Shown here piece after piece: positions 9,001 through 18,200 of a stretch of 64,000 nt of DNA. A model generated the notes under the pieces. It was not told where the DNA came from, did not search any database, and saw nothing but the letters and a program-made list of their open reading frames with translations. Positions within the stretch are counted from its first letter, which is position 1. Every line of letters starts with the position of its first letter. The DNA comes from G963665595 sp963665595 (GTDB taxonomy: Bacteria > Actinomycetota > Coriobacteriia > Coriobacteriales > CADBOM01), in contig CAXXJK010000004.1 of NCBI GenBank assembly GCA_963665595.2, positions 496,001 through 560,000 on the forward strand. Reading direction: 5' to 3'. The translations under genes and the position numbers were made by a program.

Positions 9001-9420
9001 GATATAGGCACCATTTCCAAACGAGCCGCTCCCGTCAGTTACCACATGATAGACAAACGGCGTGATGGTGAAGTCCTTGCTTACGCTACCGGTATAACTG
9101 CCGATTCCTGTAGCAGTTACTGTCGCCGTACCAAGATTTACATTGTTGGTATAGGAAAGCGTGTAGTCGGTATCTTTGACAAGCGGCGTGCCACTATAGG
9201 TAACGGTGGGCTCAGGGGTAATGGCACTCCCCGTCCACGTCTGCTCATAGATAGTTGAGAGCGTAGCTGAGGAAATGTCTGTCGCTTGTGTCCCTATCGC
9301 GGTACTGCCAGCAAACGCTTGAACGGGGAGAAGTGACGTGATCAGGATACATGAGAGCAAGATTACCAGTATCTTTCTCCCTGTGCCGATGTCTCTTTTT
9401 GAAGCGATACTTGTTTTCAT
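6010..9420 (-). CDS. Giant surface protein 1: LRR arrays, beta-repeats, three SLH domains
   Basis: 1136 aa. The start chosen (MKTSIASKRDIGTGRKILVI, ATG 9418-9420) follows AGAGAGG and gives a typical signal peptide ending near AFAGS. Then: a ~70-residue beta-type repeat (ATLSTIYEQTWTGSAITPEP...TATVTATGIGSYTG), a cysteine-containing LRR array (period ~21 aa, LxxLxCxxNxLTxLDVSxNT), a second beta-repeat and LRR array, and three more beta-repeats. The last ~208 residues are three SLH domains (GPLDFISRGQVATILYR; APDNLISREELCAMI; NPRDAAWRASMAKMI). SLH domains anchor proteins to cell-wall polymers, so this is a surface adhesin or S-layer-associated protein. It has two close tandem paralogues upstream. 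Confidence 0.9.
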   Translation of the reverse strand: MKTSIASKRDIGTGRKILVILLSCILITSLLPVQAFAGSTAIGTQATDISSATLSTIYEQTWTGSAITPEPTVTYSGTPLVKDTDYTLSYTNNVNLGTATVTATGIGSYTGSVSKDFTITPFVYHVVTDGSGSFGNGAYITGMTGGITDVVVPVTLGGANVASVYIAMCGITSLDVSANTQLVQLVCGSNQLTALDVSANTQLVQLVCDFNQLTALDASANTLLDTLYCGSNQLTSLDVSANTQLTRLVCYHNQLTSLDVSANTQLAQLDCDSNQLTSLDASANTQLTQLVCGNNQLTALDVSANALLNGLFCYDNQLVSLDISANTLLSTLYCNDNQLTALDISANTLLDTLYCNNNYIVDTSALEAWLATSGHSGQILPQLTDISTATLSTIYEQTWTGSAITPEPVVTYSGTPLVKDTDYTLSYTNNVDLGTATVNVTGIGSFGGTKSENFTITPFVYTVVTDGSGAYGNGTYITDVVGTTTPSVPATLGGASVVSVRAVVRGLTSLDVSAAVTLRDLYCEQNLLTTLDVSSNTELRELICNLNSITSLDVSANTDLTLLACDHNALIALDVSNNAVLTELHCNYNALASLNLSGASALKWLDCNTNMITSLDVSSSTLLEWLDCDTNQIRALDLSNNLALGVLYCYNNALISLDTSANSLLTDIYCNDNSIIHTSALENWLSLGYSGQILPQNSVDIAGAVVTLTPDTYDYTGSAITPAPVLTYSNGADTVTLIEGTDYTPSYSDNVNMGTATITIAGMGNCTGSTSATFDIVARNIADASVAPISDVTYTGSAITPEPTVTYSGTPLVKDADYTLGYADNVNLGTATVTVTGIGSFSGTLDATFNIIPKSIASSVIAPISKKLYVGVPVEPTLAVTDGATTLALGVDYTKSYTNNTVNGTATATITGIGNYTATNSTDFTVVRFSDVSYDMWYITDGWLTYVVENDLMSGYAGTTEFGPLDFISRGQVATILYRAACNEDPSLIAIYGSTIDPSNYATTAVFDDEATGVYYTAAINWAKAVGVMTGYGPEYTHVAPDNLISREELCAMITRYVRVIDPVKGAQTGPVDYSHIQGMDEVSDWALANVEWCASWGIIGGVNSGGGVFVMNPRDAAWRASMAKMITISIRDVIG
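8350..8920 (-). repeat. 63-bp DNA repeats encoding 21-residue LRRs
   Basis: Inside surface protein 1 the LRR array is written as 63-bp units with strongly conserved segments (on the plus strand, GCACTGACATCAAGAG followed by GTGAGYTGATTG and a CAAGTTG block). About nine consecutive units are recognisable. Many neighbouring units differ by only a few bases. Confidence 0.8.
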
Positions 9421-9618
9421 ATGCATCCTCTCTTGGGGGGCTATACACATTTACTCATCAACCGGATGTCTTCTTTCGTATCAACACAGTGATAAACTGA
9501 ACACAAATTAATATATTATACTAATTTGTTCATATATAAGTAAGTACTATGTAAATAATATATATTTTCTATTTTGTTTTTGCTACATACGTTTCGCTTT
9601 TATAAACGTAGCGACAAC

Positions 9619-9646
9619 AGTAAGGGTCGCGTGCGCGACCCTTACT
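9619..9646 (-). terminator. Hairpin downstream of surface protein 2
   Basis: AGTAAGGGTCGCG (9619-9631) and CGCGACCCTTACT (9634-9646) form a 13-bp inverted repeat about 25 bp after the stop at 9671. It is homologous to the hairpin at 5958-5985. The intergenic stretch 9421-9618 holds this gene family's AT-rich upstream region and no other gene. Confidence 0.6.
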
Positions 9647-9670
9647 TGTAACTCTGTATGTGTGTAGCTG

Positions 9671-12600
9671 CTACCCTATGATGTCCCGTATAGATACGGT
9701 AATCATCTTGGCCATACTGGCACGCCAAGTAGCGTCATGAGAATTCATTACAAAGACATCGCCGCCCATGTAAACGCCGCCGACAACACCCCAAGAGGCA
9801 CACCATTCAACGTTAGCAAGTGCCCAGTCAGAAACCTCATCCATACCTTGGATGTCGTGGTAATCTATCGACCCAGCATTTGCTCCTTTGGCGGGATCCA
9901 TAGCTCTCACATAGCGTGCAATCATGGTGCAAAGCTCTTCTCGAGTAATCAGGCCATCAGGTGTTACATACTTGTACTCCGTTGCATAGCCGCTCATAAC
10001 TCCTGCTGCCTTTGCCCAGTTGATAGCTGCAGTGTAATAGACCCCGGTTGCCTCATCATCGAAAACGGCAGTGGTGGCATAGTTGCTCGGGTCAGTGGTT
10101 GAACCATAGATAGCAATAAGAGAAGGGTCTTCGTTGCACGCTGCACGATAGAGAATCGCCGCCGCCTGACCACGAGAGATGAAATCCAGTGGACCGAACT
10201 CCGTGGTGTCGGCATACCCACTCATAAGATCATTTTCAACCACATAGGTAAGCCAGCCATCGGTGATATACCACGCGTCATCGTCTGTATCGCTACACCT
10301 GACGACCGTAAAGTCAGTGCTGCTCGTGGCGGTGTAGTTACCGATACCAGTGATAGTAGCCGTAGCCGTACCGTTGAGCGTATTATTGATATAGTTCGTG
10401 GTGTAGTCAATCCCCAAGATTAGAGTAGCTTCACCGTCAATCACGGTTAAAGCTGGCTCTACCGGAACACCCACATAGAGCAACTTATCCAAGATGGGGC
10501 TTATCACTGCTAAGGCTATGCTCTTGGGGGTAATATTAAAGGTTGCACTCGTGGTGTTTGCGTAGCCTCCGATACCGGTAATGGTGATGGTAGCGGTGCC
10601 GACGCTTACGTTGTCTGAATAGACAAGGGTGTAGTCGACTCCTTCAACCAGTGTAGTCAATCCCTCAGTTATAAGCACAACCGGTACAAGCGCATCCCCG
10701 GTGTATATCTGATCAGCAATTGAGTCAACCGTAGCTGAGGCGATGTCGATGCTTGTGATATCAAAGGTGGCACTGGTACTACCGGTGAAGTTAGCGATAC
10801 CGGTAATGTCAACCGTAGCAGTACCCACGTTTGTGTTATCGGCATAGGTAAGCGTGTAGTCGACTCCTTCTGTAAGCGTGATCCCATTAAAGGTAAGAAC
10901 AGGTATCGGTGTGATAGGTGAACCCGTCCAGGTCTCGTTTGAGATCGCGTCAACCGTGGCTGATGAGATGTCTGCTGAGACGATACTAAAGGTTACACTC
11001 GTGGTGTTTGCGTAGCCTCCGATACCAGTAATGTCAACCGTAGCCGTACCGACGTTTGTGTTATCGGCATAGGTAAGCGTGTAGTCGACTCCTTCAGTAA
11101 GTGTCGTTGAGCCTTCCGTGATGTGTATGAGCGGAGTGATCACATCCCCGGTGTATATCTGATCAGCAATTGAATCAACCGTAGCTGAGGCGATGTCGAT
11201 GCTTGTGATATCAAAGGTGGTAGACGCAGAACCGGTGAAGTTAGCGATACCGGTAATGTCAACCGTAGCAGTACCCACGTTTGTGTTATCGGCATAGGTA
11301 AGCGTGTAGTCGACTCCTTCTGTAAGCGTGATCCCATTAAAGGTAAGAACAGGTATCGGTGTGATAGGTGAACCCGTCCAGGTCTCGTTTGAGATCGCGT
11401 CAACCGTGGCTGATGAGATGTCTGCTGAGACGATACTAAAGGTTACACTCGTGGTGTTTGCGTAGCCTCCGATACCAGTAATGTCAACCGTAGCCGTACC
11501 GACGTTTGTGTTATCGGCATAGGTAAGCGTGTAGTCGACTCCTTCAGTAAGTGTCGTTGAGCCTTCCGTGATGTGTATGAGCGGAGTGATCACATCCCCG
11601 GTGTATATCTGATCAGCAATTGAATCAACCGTAGCTGAGGCGATGTCGATGCTTGTGATATCAAAGGTGGTAGACGCAGAACCGGTGAAGTTAGCGATAC
11701 CGGTAATGTCAACCGTAGCCGTACCCACGTTTGTGTTATCGGCATAGGTAAGCGTGTAGTCGACTCCTTCTGTAAGCGTGATCCCGTTAAAGGTAAGAAC
11801 AGGTATCGGTGTGATAGGTGAACCCGTCCAGGTCTCGTTTGAGATCGCGTCAACCGTGGCTGATGAGATGTCTGCTGAGACGATACTAAAGGTTACACTC
11901 GTGGTGTTTGCGTAGCCTCCGATACCAGTAATGTCAACCGTAGCCGTACCGACGTTTGTGTTATCGGCATAGGTAAGCGTGTAGTCGACTCCTTCAGTAA
12001 GTGTCGTTGAGCCTTCCGTGATGTGTATGAGCGGAGTGATCACATCCCCGGTGTATATCTGATCAGCAATTGAGTCAACCGTAGCTGAGGCGATGTCGAT
12101 GCTTGTGATATCAAAGGTGGCACTGGTACTACCGGTGAAGTTAGCGATACCGGTAATGTCAACCGTAGCAGTACCCACGTTTGTGTTATCGGCATAGGTA
12201 AGCGTGTAGTCGACTCCTTCTGTAAGCGTGATCCCATTAAAGGTAAGAACAGGTATCGGTGTGATAGGTGAACCCGTCCAGGTCTCAGAGGAAAGTGCTT
12301 CAATAGTGGCAGAAGAGATATCAGCTGAGACGATGGCGAAGTTCTCACTCGCACTACCCGTGTAGCTACCAATGCCGGTAACGGTCACCGTTGCAGTTCC
12401 CAGATCGACGTTATTGGTGTAGGAGAGCGTGTAGTCAGTATCTTTGACAAGCGTGTTCCCGCCATAGGTAACCGTAGGCTCAGGCGTGATCGCGCTTCCC
12501 GTCCAGGTCTGCTCATAGATAGTCGAGAGCGTGGCAGTAGAAATGTCAAACTGATTCTGAGGCAGAACTTGGCCCGAATGTCCGGATATTGCAAGCCATG

Positions 12601-15025
12601 CCTCAAGGACGGAGGTGTCTGCAATGTAGTTATTGCCGCAATCAAGCAAAGATAAATTCGTATTGGTGCTCACGTCGAGAGAAGTAAGAGAGTTGTGGTC
12701 GCAAAGGAAAAATTCCAGTTGCGTATTAGCACTCACATCAAGAGACGAAAGTGAGTTGTAACTACAGGCAAAAAATCCCAGTTGCGTATTAGCACTTAGA
12801 TCCAGCGATGTAAGGGAGTTATATCTACAAGCAAAGAACATCAATTGCGTATTAGTACTCACATCAAGTGAAGCAAGAAAGTTTTGGTTACAATCAAGAT
12901 ATTTTAATCCCGTAACGGAACTTATGTCCAGCGTGGTAAGTCCACAACTTTGAAGTTCAAGACTCGCCACATTTGCTCCGCCGAGAGTAGCGGGTACAAC
13001 CACATCGGTCATACCGCTGACAATACCGGTGATGTAGGCTCCGTTACCATAAATGCTGCTGCCCTCAGTCAACATGAAATAAGTAAACGGCGTGATGGTG
13101 AAGTTTTCGCTTTTTGTACCAGTGTAGCCACCAATGCCGGTAACCGTTACTGTTGCGGTTCCTAGATCGACGTTATTGGTGTAGGACAGTGTGTAGTCAG
13201 TATCTTTGACAAGCGTGTTCCCACCGAGAGTAACCGTAGGAAGAGGGGTGAGCACGCTTCCCGTCCACGTCTGCTCATAGATAGGTGAAAGGGCGGCAGC
13301 AGAGATATCAATTTTGTTTTGTGGCAGAACCTGCCCATCATGCTCCCCCGTCGCCAGCCATGCTTCAAGGGCAGAGGTATTAGCGATGTAGTTATCTCTA
13401 CAATCGAGCACAAATAAATTCTCATTGGTGCTCACATCCAGTGAGGTAAGGAAGTTACTCTGACAATCAAGCAAAGATAAATTCGTATTGGTGCTCACGT
13501 CGAGAGAAGTAAGGAAGTTATTTCTACAATGGAAAGATATCAGTTGCGTATTGGCGCTCATATCAAGAGAAGTAAGGGAATTGTAATTGCAATCGAAAAA
13601 CGTCAATTGCGTATTAGCACTCACATCCAGTGAAGTAAGAGAGTTTTGGCTGCAATTAAGATTTTTTAATCCCGTGACAGAGCTTGTGTCCAACGTGGTA
13701 AGTCCACGATTTTGAAGTTTGATGCTCACCACACTCGCTCCGCCCAATGTGACGGGAACAACCGCGGCGGTAATCCCGCCAACAATGTCAGTGATATAGA
13801 CACCATTACCATAGGAACCACTACCGTTATAATAGACAAACGGCGTTATAGTGAAGTTCTCACTTTTTGTACCGCCATAGATACCAATGCCGGTGACGGT
13901 CACCGTTGCGGTTCCCAGATCAACGTTATTGGTATAAGACAACGTGTAGTCGGTATCTTTGACAAGCGTGTTTCCACCGTAGGTAACTACCGGTTCAGGG
14001 GTGAGCGCGCTTCCCGTCCACGTCTGTTCATAGATAGGTGAGAGCGTTGCCAGCGAGAGGTCCGGTGTGTTCTGCGGGAGAAGCTGGCCGGCGTGTCCCA
14101 ATGCGAACCATGCTACGAGGGCTGATGTGTCTGCGATGCGATTATCGGAACAGGAAAGATACCACAATTGCGGATTGGCGCTCACATCAAGTGAGGTGAG
14201 GTTATTGTATGAACAATAGAGTCTTTGAAGAGCTATGTTTTCACTTACGTCAAGTGAGGTGAGGTTATTGTATGAACAGGAAAGTTTTGTAAGGGCTACA
14301 TTTTCGCTTACATCAAGTGAGGTAAGCACGTTGTTATTGGCCTGAAGTATTACCAATTGTGGGTTATGGCTTACGTCAAGAGAAGTAATCGAATTGAAAT
14401 CGCAATATAAGTACTGCAAATCAATATTATTATTCACGTTGAGAGAAGTAAGGGAACTGTTTGAACAAACAATTCTTTTTAATCCAGTTGCAGAGCTCAC
14501 GTCAAGAGAAGTAAGCCCACCACTCAAAAAGTTTGCAGCTAAGACCGTTGCTCCCCCTAAAGTTTGAGGTATCACGAGATTGGTAAAGCTGACGACGGAA
14601 TTATCAATATAGGCCCCATTACCATAGTCATCGCTTCCGTCGGTTACCACATGATAGGCAAACGGCGTGATGATGAAGTCCTCGCTTTTCGTGCCGCTAA
14701 AGCTACCTATGCCGGTAACGGTCACCGTTGCCGTACCGAGGCCGACATTGTTGGTATAAGAAAGTGTGTAGTCGGTATCTTTGACAAGCGGCGTACCGCT
14801 ATAGGTAACGGTGGGCTCAGGAGTCATGGCGCTTCCCGCCCACGTCTGCTCATAGATAGTTGAGAGTGTGGCTGATGAGATGTCTGTCGCTTGTGTCCCT
14901 ATCGCGGTACTGCCAGCAAACGCTGGAACGGGGAGAAGTGACGTGATCAGGATACATGAGAGCAAGACTGCCAGTATCTTTCTCCCTGTACCGATGTCTC
15001 TTTTTGAAGCGATACTTGTTTTCAT
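9671..15025 (-). CDS. Giant surface protein 2: LRR arrays, many beta-repeats, three SLH domains
   Basis: 1784 aa. The signal peptide (MKTSIASKRDIGTGRKILAV) is nearly identical to that of surface protein 1, with the same upstream AGAGAGG site. Four blocks of beta-repeat plus LRR array (consensus LxxLxCxxNxLTSLDVSxN) are followed by a long run of ~75-residue beta-repeats (core YTLTYADNTNVGTATVDITG). The last ~208 residues are three SLH domains. The middle contains near-identical 450-bp tandem copies, listed separately. It is probably a wall-anchored adhesin; ligand unknown. Reading frame is open throughout with no frameshift. Confidence 0.9.
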   Translation of the reverse strand: MKTSIASKRDIGTGRKILAVLLSCILITSLLPVPAFAGSTAIGTQATDISSATLSTIYEQTWAGSAMTPEPTVTYSGTPLVKDTDYTLSYTNNVGLGTATVTVTGIGSFSGTKSEDFIITPFAYHVVTDGSDDYGNGAYIDNSVVSFTNLVIPQTLGGATVLAANFLSGGLTSLDVSSATGLKRIVCSNSSLTSLNVNNNIDLQYLYCDFNSITSLDVSHNPQLVILQANNNVLTSLDVSENVALTKLSCSYNNLTSLDVSENIALQRLYCSYNNLTSLDVSANPQLWYLSCSDNRIADTSALVAWFALGHAGQLLPQNTPDLSLATLSPIYEQTWTGSALTPEPVVTYGGNTLVKDTDYTLSYTNNVDLGTATVTVTGIGIYGGTKSENFTITPFVYYNGSGSYGNGVYITDIVGGITAAVVPVTLGGASVVSIKLQNRGLTTLDTSSVTGLKNLNCSQNSLTSLDVSANTQLTFFDCNYNSLTSLDMSANTQLISFHCRNNFLTSLDVSTNTNLSLLDCQSNFLTSLDVSTNENLFVLDCRDNYIANTSALEAWLATGEHDGQVLPQNKIDISAAALSPIYEQTWTGSVLTPLPTVTLGGNTLVKDTDYTLSYTNNVDLGTATVTVTGIGGYTGTKSENFTITPFTYFMLTEGSSIYGNGAYITGIVSGMTDVVVPATLGGANVASLELQSCGLTTLDISSVTGLKYLDCNQNFLASLDVSTNTQLMFFACRYNSLTSLDLSANTQLGFFACSYNSLSSLDVSANTQLEFFLCDHNSLTSLDVSTNTNLSLLDCGNNYIADTSVLEAWLAISGHSGQVLPQNQFDISTATLSTIYEQTWTGSAITPEPTVTYGGNTLVKDTDYTLSYTNNVDLGTATVTVTGIGSYTGSASENFAIVSADISSATIEALSSETWTGSPITPIPVLTFNGITLTEGVDYTLTYADNTNVGTATVDITGIANFTGSTSATFDITSIDIASATVDSIADQIYTGDVITPLIHITEGSTTLTEGVDYTLTYADNTNVGTATVDITGIGGYANTTSVTFSIVSADISSATVDAISNETWTGSPITPIPVLTFNGITLTEGVDYTLTYADNTNVGTATVDITGIANFTGSASTTFDITSIDIASATVDSIADQIYTGDVITPLIHITEGSTTLTEGVDYTLTYADNTNVGTATVDITGIGGYANTTSVTFSIVSADISSATVDAISNETWTGSPITPIPVLTFNGITLTEGVDYTLTYADNTNVGTATVDITGIANFTGSASTTFDITSIDIASATVDSIADQIYTGDVITPLIHITEGSTTLTEGVDYTLTYADNTNVGTATVDITGIGGYANTTSVTFSIVSADISSATVDAISNETWTGSPITPIPVLTFNGITLTEGVDYTLTYADNTNVGTATVDITGIANFTGSTSATFDITSIDIASATVDSIADQIYTGDALVPVVLITEGLTTLVEGVDYTLVYSDNVSVGTATITITGIGGYANTTSATFNITPKSIALAVISPILDKLLYVGVPVEPALTVIDGEATLILGIDYTTNYINNTLNGTATATITGIGNYTATSSTDFTVVRCSDTDDDAWYITDGWLTYVVENDLMSGYADTTEFGPLDFISRGQAAAILYRAACNEDPSLIAIYGSTTDPSNYATTAVFDDEATGVYYTAAINWAKAAGVMSGYATEYKYVTPDGLITREELCTMIARYVRAMDPAKGANAGSIDYHDIQGMDEVSDWALANVEWCASWGVVGGVYMGGDVFVMNSHDATWRASMAKMITVSIRDIIG
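10711..12290 (-). repeat. 450-bp near-identical tandem repeats inside surface protein 2
   Basis: Three full copies (10711-11160, 11161-11610, 11611-12060) and a partial fourth (12061 to about 12290) line up with a 450-bp period and only scattered base differences; for example GATCAGCAATTGA recurs at about 11160, 11610 and 12060. Each unit encodes 150 residues, that is two beta-repeats. Because 450 is divisible by 3, gain or loss of a unit keeps the frame. Confidence 0.92.
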
Positions 15026-15223
15026 ATGCATCCTCTCTCGGGGGGCTATACACATTTACTCATCAACCGGATGTCTTCTTTCGTATCAACACAGTGATAA
15101 ACTAAACACCAATTAACAAATTATACCAATTTGTTCATATATAAGTAAGGACTATGTAAATTATATATATTTTCTATTTTGTTTTTGCTACATACGTTTC
15201 GCTTTTATAAACGTAGTAACAGC

Positions 15224-15251
15224 AGTAAGGGTCGCATATGCGGCCCTTACT
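15224..15251 (-). terminator. Hairpin downstream of surface protein 3
   Basis: AGTAAGGGTCGCA (15224-15236) and CGGCCCTTACT (15241-15251) form an imperfect stem with loop TATG, about 25 bp after the stop at 15276. It matches the hairpins at 5958 and 9619 apart from one base change that introduces a mismatch. The adjoining gap 15026-15223 holds only the AT-rich upstream region of surface protein 2. Confidence 0.55.
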
Positions 15252-15275
15252 CGTAACTCTGTATGTGTGTAGCTG

Positions 15276-18200
15276 CTACCCTATGACGTCCCGTATAGAT
15301 ACGGTAATCATCTTAGCCATACTGGCACGCCAGGCAGGGTCGCGTGGGCACATATCAAAGATGCCACCGCCTCGGTTAAGACCACCGACAATACCCCAAG
15401 AAGCACACCACTGCACATTGGCACGCGCCCAGTCAAAGACTTCGTCCATACCGCGGATGTTGCTGTAGTCAACCGGACCTGTCTGAGCTCCCTTGGTGGG
15501 ATCTACTACGCGTACATAGCGAGCGATCATAGTGCAGAGCTCTTCTCTTGAGATCATGTTATCCGGCGCTACCACCCTGTACTCAGGTGCATAGCCGGTC
15601 ATGATTCCTGCTGCTTGCGCCCAGTTGATGGCAGCAGTGTAATAGACTCCCACCGCCTCATCAACAAATACCGTGGTGGTGGCGTAGTGGCTGGGGTCTG
15701 TGGTAGAACCATAGATGGATACAAGAGAAGGATCGTCTTTGCAGGCGGCACGGTAGAGTACCGTTGCCACCTGAGCACGCGAGATGAAGTCAAACGGGCC
15801 GAAGTCAGTGGTACCGGCATAGCCACTCATGAGATCGTTTTCAACCACATAGGTAAGCCAGCCATCTGTGATATACCACAGGTCATAGCTCACATCACTA
15901 AACCTGACGACGCTGAAGTTTATGCTCGTGGTGTTGGTGTAATGCCCGATACCTGAAGCAGTAGCGGTGGCTGTACCGTTTAGGGTGTTGTTAGTATAGG
16001 ACAGCGTGTAGTCAATATCTTTGACAAGTGTGTACGATCCATCTTGTATGGTAAGGAGAGGCTCTACCGGAGAACCGGTATAGAGCTTCTTTGAGACAGG
16101 GGTTACCACGGTTGAGGCGATGTCTTTGCCGACGATGTCAAAGGTCACGTCTCTGCTACCTGAGAGGTTGTTGATACCGGTAAGCGTGATGGTCGCTGTT
16201 CCCACATTGATGTTGTTCACATAGGAAAGCGTATAGTCGGTGTCTTTCACGAGCGTCATACCGTTAAAGGTGGCTACCGGTAAAGGCGTTATCGCAGAAC
16301 CCGTCCACGTCTGATCTGAAACCGGGGCTACCGTAGCTGAGACAATGTCACGGGCCACAATGTTAAAGGTGGTGCTGGTGTTTCCTCGATAGTGTCCGAT
16401 ACCGCTTATGACTATCGTAGCAGTGCCTACCCCTGTATTGCCTATATAAGAAATCGTATAGTCGCTGTCTCTGACAAGCGTGATTGTTTCGTAGGTAACA
16501 GTTAGACTCGGAGTGATGGCATTCCCCGTCCAAGTCTGATTAGGAACAGCCCCTATGGTTGAAAGCGTAATATCTTTAAAGATGATGTTAAAGGTCACAT
16601 CCGTACTACTTTTGAAGTTACCGATGCCACTAACCGTTACCGTAGCCCTGCCTACTTCGATGTTGTCGGCATATGAGAGTGTATAGTCGGTGTCTTTTAC
16701 CAGCGTGGCCCCGTTAAAGGTGATGACAGACAAAGGAGTGATGGCACTCCCCGTCCAGGTCTCATCAGCTATGAGGGCGATGCTGGCAGAGGCGATATCG
16801 GCGGCTACGATATCAAACGTAGCGCTCGTGGTGCCCGTGCAGTTACCTGTTCCCGTGATGGTGATAGTCGCGGTTCCTACGTTTACGTTATCACTATAGG
16901 CAAGCGTATAGTCCGTACCTTCTATCAAGGCAACGGTGTCTGCTCCATTGGAATAGGTAAGTACCGGTACCGGCGTGATACCTGATCCGGTATAGGTATA
17001 GATACGAGGGTTCAGCACTACACCTGCACCCGTAATATCAACAGTGTTTTGAGGAGTAACCGCGCCCACATGTCCAGAAACTGCCAACCAGTTTTCAAGG
17101 GCAGCGGTATGGATAATGTAGTTGTAATCACAATACAATGTTGTAAGTAAGGTGTTGGCACTTACATCAAGCGAAATGAGAACGTTATTGTTACAGCTCA
17201 ATTGAACCAACTGGGTAGTATGACTCACGTCAAGCGAGGTCAAAGAATTGTTCTCGCAGGCAAATGAATTCAATTGGGTGTTTGAGCTTATATCAAGAGA
17301 GGTAAGAAAATTCCACGCGCAGTAGAGGGTTTCAAGTGGCGTATTGTGGCTTACGTCAAGAGAAGCAAGATTGTTGAAGCTACAGTCAAGCACCGTCAAT
17401 GCCACGTTGTTACTGACATCAATCGAAGTAAGCTGATTACCGGCACAGATGAACTCTTCAAGAGATGAATTGTGGCTTATATCAAGAGAGGTAAACAGAT
17501 TCCCTGAACAATAGAGATCTTCTAATGCGGTGTTGTGGCTTACATCAAGAGTTACCAGATTATTGGCGATACAAGAAAGCATCTTAAGCGCTAAAGCTGC
17601 ACTTACATCTAAAGCAGTAAGCGAATATCCAGAAAGCTCAACGCTTACTACATTCGCTCCGCCAAGTGTAACCGGAACAACCATATCAGTAATGCCACCT
17701 GTCATACCGGTGATATAGGCACCATTTCCAAACGAGCCGCTCCCGTCAGTTACCACATGATAGACAAACGGCGTGATGGTGAAGTCCTTGCTTACGCTAC
17801 CGGTATAGCTACCGATTCCCGTAGCGGTTACCGTCGCCGTACCAAGATTCACATTGTTGGTATAAGACAGTGTGTAGTCAGTATCTTTGACAAGCGTGTT
17901 CCCGGCGTAGGTAACCGTAGGGAGAGGAGTGATCGCACTTCCCGTCCACGTCTGCTCGTAGACAGGCGAGAGCGTGGCAAGAGAGATATCCCATGCGTAT
18001 TGAGGCAGAACCTGCCCCTCATGTCCGGGTACTGTAAGCCAGGCTTCAAGAGCTGAAGTGTCAACGATGTAGTTGTCGTTGCAATAAAGAGTATCCAGCA
18101 ATGTATTAGCGCTTATATCAAGAGCAGTGAGCTGATTGTTGCCACAATAAAGAGTATCCAGCAACGTATTTGCACTTACATCAAGAGATGTAAGTTGATT

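Noticed and set aside
8554..9258. Long plus-strand ORF antisense to surface gene 1 (and similar frames at 18195-18806, 40797-41267)
   Set aside because: They are shadows of the 63- and 72-bp repeats; internal periodicity keeps the opposite frame open. The minus frame has signal peptide and SLH domains.
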